The translations under genes were made by a program, and so were the position numbers. Shown piece after piece: positions 21,579-30,777 of a stretch of 64,000 bases of DNA. The stretch is from Nothopassalora personata (Eukaryota > Ascomycota > Dothideomycetes > Mycosphaerellales > Mycosphaerellaceae), in contig CM066296.1 of NCBI GenBank assembly GCA_033816765.1, positions 2,232,001 to 2,296,000 of the forward strand, given 5' to 3'. Below the pieces are notes generated by a model. That model saw only the letters and a program-made list of their open reading frames with translations. It was not told where the DNA came from and ran no database searches. How positions within the stretch are numbered: the first letter of the stretch is position 1; every line of letters starts with the position of its first letter.

Positions 21579-22178
21579 TCAGTTGGCAATGGCGTACGGA
21601 GTTCACTTCCCTCAGGCATGTGTTGCGCATGCCCTTCAGTTTGTTAAGCCGATTCGGTTATCTGGACTTCACTTCATGGGGTGTTCTTGCCTTGGTTGGA
21701 CCTCAGTTAGTAGAGTCACATTTACCGGTCCCGGGACCGGTAAATCGGATCACGTGACAGCGTGGCATGCCCCTGCCGAATGCTCACCTAGGTGGTCACC
21801 AGCACTGGTTTTCGGTCACATGCAGGGCCATCGGACCTTCAGTGTGATCTCAATGGCACTGCTCTTGCCACTTATGAGACCGGTCTCGGCGCTGCTGCCT
21901 TGCAACGGTCACAGGGACATACGCTGAGAGGCATACTTAAGCGCAGCTCTCTGCCTGCTACTTCCTCTCTTTTTCTTCAAACACTAGCACCATCACCAGA
22001 ACCACCAACACATCCATCTACCACCACACATCAGACGGTTCTCTGGCCTCTCTCTCTTCACGACCTTGACCTTCAAAGCCCACCCCGATACCAAGCTTTC
22101 GAAGCTTACCAACACTCCAGAGTGGCACCACGAGATAGCCAGCTCTTACGATCTCACTGATAGTGAATCCTAGTTATC
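21579..22178 (+). promoter_or_regulatory. pol-ORF3 spacer with probable internal promoter
   Basis: Six hundred bases separate pol from ORF3. They contain a perfect 26-bp palindrome (21720-21745, half-site ATTTACCGGTCCC) and CACGTG (21751-21756). Read on the minus strand, these two have the same order and spacing as in the LTR. Downstream is a pyrimidine-rich stretch (CTTCCTCTCTTTTTCTTC, near 21960) typical of fungal transcription starts and leaders. This suggests ORF3 has its own transcript, though no RNA evidence is available here. Short ORFs across it are not credible genes. Confidence 0.45.
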
Positions 22179-25082
22179 ATGGCTTCAGCTGGTCCATCGT
22201 CACGCCCGGCTGGCTCGAGCACAGCGCTCACTAGCACTGTTACTGGGCTCACCCGCCCACCTCAGACCTTGTTCGAGTCCCTTCGCTTGCCGGACAACGT
22301 CAAGCATGTCCTTGCCAACACGAACACGCCGAAGTCCGCCGCTAATGTCATGTTCCGAGAGCTCAGTCCTCAGAAGCGGGTTGAGGTGTTGAAGGACTTC
22401 TGCAAGGGCTTCGAGAAGGTGTTCGAAGACTGCTCCGTCTGGGTTGACCTGTTTTTCGAGGAAGTTGAGAGCGGTATGGGCAAGACCTACCAGGATGAAT
22501 TCCTTGGTAACAGGAAGCTCGATGTCTTGTTTCCCATCGTCGGCAAGATTCGCAAGACCGGTTCAGAGATTCGTAACCGAGAGAGGACTCTTCGCGCCAC
22601 GCTTACCCGCCACTGGCCACAGCAGATGGACAACAAGATTCTTGATCGACGCGTCATCTCCGAGCTTTGCAGCACTGACAGTGGGCGCCGCCAGTTCACG
22701 GCCTTCATCAACAAGTACCCAGACTACAGCAAGGCTGTTGGCAGAATTCAGAGGGCATTGATATGGCGTATGAGGATCGGCCGCAAGGGCATAGATCGCA
22801 AGCGAATTCTGGAGCCTGGTGATCTTACCCGGTGCGACAGGGAGGCTGAAGCACGCAGCATTGATCCGCAGTCGGCTGAGAGCAGGGAGATCATCAGAAG
22901 ACACCGCCTAGCCGTCTATGAGGATGGCCTTCCATACTTCATGGAGGGTACTATCACTGAGAAGTCCGCGTCCCCAGGGGACAGCACAGGTCAACCTGGA
23001 CCATCTGGCCAGCAACAGACTCAGCCACCACCGGGTGGCAAAGGCAAAGGACGTGCAAAGACTACCACGCCAACTCCACCAGCCTCTACCCAGCCTGCAG
23101 TCCCATCGAGAGGCGGTCGCAAGTCGAGTCGACTTGAGCAGCTCCGCATGAGCGAGAGCATAGGTGAGGGCATGACTGCGCCTGCTCGATCCTCGCCTAA
23201 CCGAACGCTGGACGGCGCACCCATACGCGAAGGCAGTCCGCTGGGTACACCGGTTGGCACCCCACGATCCACTCCGGCCCTGACTGAGAATGGCAATCCG
23301 ATACTCACCATGTCACCTTCGGCTGTGATCAGGGATGTATCAGTCTTCAAGGATCAGATCCTGCAGGAAGACGAGGCCCTCCGGATCAAGCGCGCCAACT
23401 GCACCTGCAATGAGCGGTACTGTGGCATCAAGTTCAGAAACTCGATTGATGTGGATGGCATTGACTGGCTACCTGAGCACCGGATGGCGGGCCTTGAGAT
23501 GCTCGAATATGCGGTCTCGCAGGTTCTTGAGAGGGATGGCAAGGTTAGCGCTGTGATGTGCGATCAGCATGTCCGAGATTTCTGCCACAAGGCCCTCCAC
23601 TTCGTCACGAATCCCGGTATCACCACCAATACCCTGTGTGAGCGCGCGCTCAAGGTCCAAGACTGGCTCTTTGAAGGCAAGAGTTTTTCAGCTATCAAGG
23701 TGGAGAATGGGTCGTGGTTTCGCCCTGACAAGCGTGGTCAGAAGACTGTCAACCCGCTTGGCTGCCTCCGTGTTCGAGGCAAAGCCGGCACCACGAGTGG
23801 CATCGTCACGCATGCCAACTACAATCAGATCCTCGACAAATTTGGCATTGATGAAGCTGACCAAGCCGATCTCGATAGCACCGGTACCTACATCAATGGC
23901 AACATGCTGTACTGGTACAATGACGCTGAACTAGCGCCGCGGGTTAAAACAGTCAGAGAGATGATGAGTCGAGAATTCGACGTGTACCGATGGCACCTGC
24001 GAGAATTGAACAAGGTCAGCAACGGCGGCGTCTGCCAGAACATGTGGTATTCTCTGAGCCAACAGATCATACGACAAGACCCCGGGCTGTGGCTCTTGCA
24101 AGTGGCGCTGCACCCTCAACACTGCACTCGGTTCATCTCCTTCCCCAGGCCTACGATTTTCAGCTTTGACAGGGCTCATCAGGGGGGTGATGCGAACACC
24201 ATGGTGCAGCATGCTGGGGTCGACTTGAACCTCGAAATTGAAAACTACTGGACTAGCAACCGGCTCAACATGCTGTACTCTCTTGACTCAGAGGGCACCA
24301 GTGGGCCGGAGTTTTTACACGGTTTTCATAAGCAAGGGAATGCTGCAGAGTTCATCCAGTGGTGCCAGAACAACGACTGCATAGAAGACGGCTGATTTAA
24401 GCGTTTCTTCTCGGTTGGGGTTCAGAATTACCTAAGCAAGAACAGCATCAGCTGGTTCAGAGAGGACCTGAGCGCTGGGCAAATGCGGGTGACCACTGCA
24501 GGCGTTCCAATGAGGCAGGCCGCACACAAGAAGACGCTGCGTCAGATTGACCCTTGCTTTATCGCGATCCGCGACGATGACTATCTTGAACTCCAGAGAA
24601 GCTGGAGCATGCACCAGGTGATGGACCTCCATCGTGACTTCAAGACGCCAAGTGAGAGCGCTGCAGGGTTTGAGTATCGACGCCCAGTACCTGGCCATCC
24701 TTTCCCTGCGGCCGTACACCTCAGTGGCATCAGCCCCCTGTCCGATGCCCTAGCGGGTTTGAAGTCCTGGAACGACAACGAAGTCATCCTTGATGCTAGA
24801 AGGTGGCTTGATGCTGCGGTCCGCCCAGACTCGGAGCTCTTCCACAAGAAGATGCATGAATGGCGCGTCCGAGCTGTGAAGTTGATGGACAAGCAGCTCA
24901 GCTTGGTCACTGCTCTCGAGCAGATGTGCTTCACAAGCGAAGGGCGTGATGAGAACGTCTTCCGCAACTACCATGGGAACTTCACCAACCAGCCACTTGG
25001 GGACGCGTCTAGTGAGATTGGTGTTGGCCACGACAACGAGTGGGTCTGGACAAAGGAGTTGTGTGAGAATGAGTGGAACTGA
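22179..25082 (+). CDS. third ORF of the retrotransposon, one in-frame TGA (about 966 codons)
   Basis: ATG at 22179 opens 738 codons. A TGA at 24393-24395 is followed in the same frame by 228 further sense codons to 25082, with no other stop. Residues 1-40 are Ser/Thr/Pro-rich, about 50-250 charged and helical, and 265-360 low-complexity (Pro/Gln, then basic). From about 400 there is a cysteine-bearing folded region (CTCNERYC, MCDQHVRDFC) leading to a domain that spans the TGA. The part after the TGA (RVTTAGVP ... FIAIRDDD ... LHRDF ... HPFPAAVHL ... LSDALAG) resembles, from memory, a fungal JmjC-like/2-oxoglutarate-dioxygenase-like family. Where relatives have a PHGS motif, this protein has PMRQ, so a metal ligand may be lost. 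No signal peptide or membrane segment is visible, so an envelope role is unlikely. Confidence 0.7.
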
Positions 25083-25544
25083 GTGGTTGGTGCGGGTTTA
25101 TGGGCTCCTGGTTTCTGGTTGATTTCCGGCTACAGCTGTAGCCTATGGGTTTCTGGTTCTGATTCTGGTTCTGGTTCTGGTTGATGCTTCGGGTACGGGT
25201 GCTTCTGGTCCTTAGATCTTACTTGTTTCTTATGGTCACTTATCTTCCCTTGACTCACTTTCTGGCCACGCGATGGACTCGTCTTTGGATTTATCAGGTT
25301 GCTGGTACTGACACTCACTTGTCTCATGAATGGCGCTTACATTGTTCGACCATCTGGCCTGTTCGATTGATGCTGACATAGCTGCCCAACCCCTCGCCAG
25401 TCTCGTGGCATACGTCAACGCAGTGCGACGGGCGCGAGTCGCGGATTATTGACGTCACCATCACGGATTGCCTGACATCTTGTATGTCAAGCTGAATGGT
25501 AGGCCCGGGCTTACTGCTTTGGAACCTGAGGACAGGTTCGTAAT
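25083..25544 (+). other. 3' untranslated part of the intact element
   Basis: No gene is seen. It includes a short GGTTCT repeat run (about 25150-25185) and leads to the polypurine tract. Confidence 0.5.
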
Positions 25545-25553
25545 GGGGGAGGA
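25545..25553 (+). other. polypurine tract of intact element
   Basis: GGGGGAGGA lies immediately upstream of the 3' LTR, the expected plus-strand primer site. Confidence 0.7.
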
Positions 25554-25555
25554 TA

Positions 25556-25932
25556 TATTGACGACTAATGGGTTGTGTTGACCTTGGGTTTGGGTTTGGG
25601 AAGGGGTCCTTGGGTCCAACTTGCCCCTTTTTCATTTAGGTTTGATTGGACCCAAGGGCAAGCCAGCAGGACCTGGTATGGCTATTGAGATATATATTGC
25701 GCAGTTGAGCATTGTAAGCGTAGCATCAAGGCAACAATTCAATTCATACCTCTCGAGTAGAGGGTATAGGGGTTTAGGGTCCGCCAATCCTCTTGTTTTA
25801 TCTGGCTACTGCGCTGCTCGTCACGTGACCTGATTTCCCGGTCCCAGGACCGGCAAATACCCCTGCTTACGCAAGCACCGCTCCATACCACCACAACTCG
25901 GACAGGCCTACATAGGGTGGTTGGTAGACGTT
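25556..25932 (+). repeat. 3' LTR of intact element
   Basis: Reads identical to the 5' LTR over 377 bp, including the quadruplex-type G runs (25586-25606), CACGTG (25822-25827) and the 26-bp palindrome (25833-25858). Identity of the two LTRs indicates recent insertion. Confidence 0.88.
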
Positions 25933-25937
25933 ACTAC
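25933..25937. other. target-site duplication ACTAC (right)
   Basis: Direct repeat of 14294-14298. Confidence 0.85.
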
Positions 25938-28044
25938 GTAAATGTTATTAACTAAGCCGGTTAGCGCCTTGTTAATATACCCTTAAAAGGTTACTAGTAC
26001 GTTAGTTAACCCGAACGGTATTACTAGGTACTTGTAGTATCCGTATCGCGTACGAAACGTAGTCTTCCACTTATCGCCTCGCTTAATAGGGATACGATAG
26101 TAGGCGTCCTTTAAATCGATTATAGTAAAGAACCTAGAACCTAATAGTCTATCTAGCGTCTCGCTAATTAGGGGTAGGGGGTATCGGTTCTTTACTATAA
26201 TTTCATTTAAGCCTCTATAGTCTATATAGAGCCTAAGGGTACCGTCTTTCTTTAGTACGAATAAGATAGGCGTACCCGCCTCGCTTACGGACCGCTTAAT
26301 CTAGCCCTTCTCTATCGCCTCGGCGATATACTTCTTTAAAGCCTCTAACTCCGTAATAGATTAATAGTATAGCGGCTTAAAGGGGGGTTTCTTTCCTTTA
26401 ACGAGATTAATCGTATACTTAACCCCGTCGGGTAGCTTACGCTTCGCACGCTTATTAGGTGCGTACATATCTCGGAAGTTAGCGAACTCTTTAGGCTAGT
26501 TTAAGCCTTCTCCTTCGTCGGACGCTATAGTAACCGTACGAATACTTATAGCATACACCTACTCTAAGTCGCCGAGATCCTTAAGGAACTCGCTTACGCT
26601 ACGCTACTTCACCGTATGCGTCTCCGTACCGTAGAACCACTAGTCCTTATAATCGCTCTTTACGATCTAATTACGGTGCCTCTAGGGTCTACCTAAAATC
26701 ACTAATAGCCTACCTATAGGTACCGCGTAGTAGATAGCGTCACTTACGCGCTCTACTCCCGCGTTATTAGCGAGTCGTAGCCGAACCGTAAAGGCGCCGT
26801 AGTAATACCCTAGGTTATGCGTATACGACTCTAACTTCGGTAGCCTTACCCTATTAATAGGTTACATTTAATGTCGGAGTATATACTTATACGACACTAG
26901 GCTAAGATCCGTACAGTTATCTAGGAGAAACGTAGCCTCGCGAAAGCCCTTACGAGTCTCGACTATGCCTCGTAAGTGACGCGCTAGACACGTATCCACT
27001 CGCCTTAAAGGGTCGACTTTAGGAAAACTCGGACTTAGGAGCGACCTACTTATAGTCCTCTACCTTTTCCCTAGTCGCTACGCTAGACATACATCTACTC
27101 GCCTTAAAGGGTCGACTTTAGGAAAACTCGGACTTAGGAGCGACCTACTTCTAGTCCTCTACCTTTTCCCTAGTCGCTGCCCTTCTTAGTTAGAGCCTTC
27201 GTAGCGTCTACCCTACGAACCGCTTACGCGTCACGGTCCTTCTATAGGTGCCTGTTCGGGCAATCCGTCTTAATATAACCCTTCTTATAGCATCTATAGT
27301 ACTCCGCTTTAGTCCTATCGAAGGTTATAGACGATCCGCCAGCGTCCCGCTAGTAACTCGTACCCGGGTCGCGCGACGCCTAACTATACTTCTACTACTT
27401 CGAGCTACGATCGCTTCGCCCTTAGTCGCCCTTAGTCTCTCGCCTACGGCGACTATGCTACCCGCGGTCGTACCCTCCGCTACTACGCTCCGTGCTTTTA
27501 ATGCGCAAAGCTAGGATTACTAGTTCCTCTCTAGTTATTAGGATGTTATAAAACTTAACGATTGCGGACCGTAGGCTAGGCGTAAGCTTAGCGAGCATGT
27601 GTCGCACGCGTTACGCCTCCGTATAGTCCCCTAACTAATCCTCTATAACATCTAGCTTAGTCGTAAACTAACGCACTATCTAGTTATCCTTCTATTTTAC
27701 CGCCTTATACTCTAACATTACGTTAAGTACGCGGTTTATAGGGTTACCGCATACGTCTCGATAGAACTCCTAAAAGTCCTAGTATATATACCCTTTAAGG
27801 TTAAGGACGCTATAGTTAGCGTACTATTGCTTACTTACCTCTCCGCTTAGGTACATAACCTTATATAGGACCTTTAACTCGTTCGTCGTATACGTACCGC
27901 CTAAGAGGGTAAAGATAAGAGAGAGCTCCCTTAGGAATACCCGTGCTTTCTTAATTAAGTCCCCTCTAAAAGGCGTAGGTTCTTTAAGACGTAAACGTGT
28001 CGTATACGATGCGACCGCGCCTCGAGCTGCGATATTATCGTTAG
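25938..28044 (-). mobile_element. RIP-decayed chromovirus, 5' part (gag, protease, RT)
   Basis: This continues the element at 11740-14298. On the minus strand it has gag (about 27300-28030; RLKEPTPFRGD, KARVFLREL), a protease region near 26900-27000 and the first half of RT (about 25938-26450). It is cut at 28044 by the LTR of Copia copy B, so its 5' LTR is missing. A two-copy tandem repeat with a 99-bp period is at 26982-27179. Stops are of RIP type. Confidence 0.85.
26982..27179. repeat. 99-bp tandem duplication in chromovirus
   Basis: Two copies begin CGCTAGACA at 26982 and 27081 and are nearly identical, differing mainly by transitions. The unit is 33 codons and keeps frame. Confidence 0.75.
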
Positions 28045-28291
28045 TGTCAAGATATAGCATCTTAAGGGGAGCTAACAGTTAGGTTATGATCTAATAGCCT
28101 AAGGCATCTACGATAACTTAGCTTATCGGAAGACACCTTCTCTCCCCTTTAGCTTAGATAGACATCTAACACAATTAACGCATTAGTTCCTAATATATTG
28201 CTACCTGCCCTATGGCTATTAGCTAGTTGAAGATTGATCTCTTACTCTACTCCGCTGCTAACTACGTATCCTATAAGGTCTTAACTTTATA
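28045..28291 (+). repeat. LTR of Copia copy B (5' LTR)
   Basis: 247 bp; begins TGTCAAGATA and ends CTTAACTTTATA, the latter probably a mutated TTACA end. Confidence 0.8.
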
Positions 28292-28306
28292 GGTTATAAG
28301 CCCGGG
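28291..28306 (+). other. Copia copy B primer-binding site
   Basis: AGGTTATAAGCCCGGG abuts the LTR. It is the initiator tRNA-Met half-type site described for copy A. Confidence 0.55.
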
Positions 28307-30007
28307 TTTATATAGGAGTAAGAGCAACCTATATTAGTATAGGTTACTTGTATCCCTTACTATTATAGCAGAAAACATCTAGGAAGCAGAAGTCTACCCT
28401 ATCTGTCCTATTAAGGAGCTTAGTTTAATACTAAGTAATAGGTAATCTAGAAAAGGACTCTATACGGCTTACTATAAGCCAATACCTTAAAGACACTCTA
28501 TAGGCAGAACTGCATCGAGATACTATTAAGAAGGACTTTAAGTAAGTTATTTAGAACTCTACTAGGAGAGACAGACCTATGTCCTAGCTCCGAGACTATA
28601 CCGCTCTTTCTTTACCCTACTAAGTAGGCCTTAGTATCTATACCTACGAACCTTACTATTCTATACTAAAAGCCTTAGTAGGACCTAAGCTACGACCTTA
28701 AAGTATATATACCTTGTTTTATTACATTTAATTTATTATAGATTTACACTAAGAGAAAGGAGAAGAGAAGGGAACTAAAATCCTAATTCTTAGGAGAGAC
28801 AACTAGAAGAGATAGTTTAACCTTTAGAGATACAAGATAGAGAGCTAGTTAGCATTCTTTGCAATTAATAACCTATTAGAAGTGTTATTTAACAATATTA
28901 AGGGTAAGAACCTAAAACTCTAGGAAGAGACTAAGATTAAAGAGATTCTTAATGTACTAATATAGATAAAACAAAATGTAGCTTACTACTTTAGTATCCT
29001 AAGTAGGATTATAGAAGAAGATAAATTTAAGCTTAAGGGCTCTTACGAATCTAGAAAAGCTACTAAGATATAGGTATATCTCTAGAATAAGTATAGCTAG
29101 GTGTTGCTAACCTATGTATATAAGCTTATAAAACAGTTTATAAACTTTAAGATAAGTAAAGAGTTTACTATTAGATCTATATAGGTATACCTAGTGTCTC
29201 TTAGAAGGAGGATTACTAATATTAACCTAGAGGGCTAGTACTATAGGAAAGCTAATATAAGAATAACCTAGCTTTTAAGCTTACTACTACCTAACTACTA
29301 TATAGCTAGGGATACTATTATAGCTTAGCTAAAGATAGATTATAAAAGGACCTTAAAGATCCTTAAGGCTTAAGAGGCTAGATTAAATCCCTCTAAGGCT
29401 AAGTATAGTATAGCAGCTACCTAGGTTAGGCCCTTAGGTTAGGTAAGATTACTTTCCTACCTTCTCTATAAGAAGGACTATCTTATTAAGGACTACCCTA
29501 GTCTCTCTAAGGCAAAGAAGGTCCTTAGATCTCATTCCTAAGTACTATCCTCCTAGAATGCAATATATATTAAGAAGAGAAGATCTCTACTACTATCTTT
29601 AAGAAGAATACTAAGAGAGAAGTCCTCTATAGAGGAACTTAAGAAAATAGTAAAGAAACTTAGCTCTAACATGCTATTACTCTAGAAGAACTAGGCCTAG
29701 TCTCCTTCCTTTAAAATAAGGAAGACTAGGAAAGGTTTCTCTACCTAAGAGCTACCTAACTTATGCAACTCATCCTAGAAGACAATGTCTAATAATAATA
29801 AGTATAATAAAGTAGCTTACTTAACTATAGAAGTCTAAGGCAAGTTCCCCTTATTAGAGTAGTTACTTAATTCTTGTACTTTATCCTATATAACTAACTA
29901 GAACTGCCTCTTTAGATCTATAACTCCCTTAACAAAGAAGAAATAGATTAAAGTAGGAGGTAGGCATTTGTTAGCTACTTATATTAGGACTATAGAGATA
30001 AGTAGGA

Positions 30008-30777
30008 TTGATTGATTTGATTGATTATTCCATTAACGTGCTATTTGAGTCAAAGACTATGCAACACGGGTCTCGAGAACGAGACCAAAATTTGAGAGAA
30101 GGAGAAAAGCCCCGTCGTACCCCGGACGTAAAAACTCCTTAAAAGATGCGAGCAACGCTCGCTATTCGAACCGTAAATCGAATATATTGCGGCGTAGTAC
30201 GCGCGTACCCGGTAGTCGTGTCTTGTCGAGAATTGCGGTTTGTCGCCTTGCCCCGGGCGAGACAAGTTTTGCGCCCGTGTCTCGTTCTTGTTTTAAAAAG
30301 CCAAGCCGGCCGTACCCGTACGCACCGAGCAAAATCCCAAGAAACACCCGTTGCCTCTGTTTCAATCCAGTCGCGTTCTCCGGTCTCGAGTGTAGCTCCT
30401 CGGTCGCAGTGGCCTCGCTGTCGTCCCCCCCTCGGCCTCTCTTGGTTCCAGCCGTGCAGTATACGTGGTTTGCGCCCCTAAACGCCTCTCTTGGTTCCAG
30501 CCGGCAGTTTACGTGGTTTGCCGGGACGACAGGTAGACAGCGCCTTCGTTGTTCGAGCGACGTGTACGCTATGTACGTCGCTTTCCCTTCTCGCAGTTCC
30601 GGAGTTCTTGTTTGTAGATTTTGAGCGTATCTCGTTCGTTCGGTTCGTCCGACCTGTCTTTTCTTGTTTCGAGTCGAGTAGGCTTGTATTTTTCGAGAGA
30701 GAGAGTCTTAGTTTCTCTTCGTCGTAACGAAGATACTTACGTCGTCCGCCGCGTGAAGGCGCTCTCTATAGGACGAC
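30008..30777 (-). repeat. GC-rich retroposon-like insert in Copia copy B
   Basis: This is the same insert as in copy A, inverted with its host. The direct repeat AGAGATAAGTAGGA occurs at 29994-30007 and 30778-30791, and the tetranucleotide tail (GATT/ATTG runs) lies at 30008-30030. All ORF translations are identical to those of copy A, so the insert is shared by descent or homogenised, not inserted twice. It sits just after the protease region. Confidence 0.6.

Larger units (their letters stand above)
14299..25932 (+). mobile_element. intact, un-RIPped Ty3/gypsy-type LTR retrotransposon with a third ORF
   Basis: This element of 11,634 bp has identical 377-bp LTRs and a 5-bp target duplication (ACTAC). 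The order is LTR, leader with AAGGTC repeats, gag-protease (14899-17811), pol (frame open 17721-21578), a roughly 600-bp spacer, a third ORF (22179-25082 with one in-frame TGA), a 3' untranslated stretch, polypurine tract and LTR. RT, RNase H, then integrase with a GPY-type module is the Ty3/gypsy order; no chromodomain was seen. It sits inside RIP-ruined DNA but shows no TpA excess or stop-ridden frames, so it arrived after RIP had acted on its surroundings or has escaped it. Confidence 0.9.

Noticed and set aside
22179..24395. ORF3 as an envelope gene
   Set aside because: No signal peptide, furin-like site or membrane anchor is visible.
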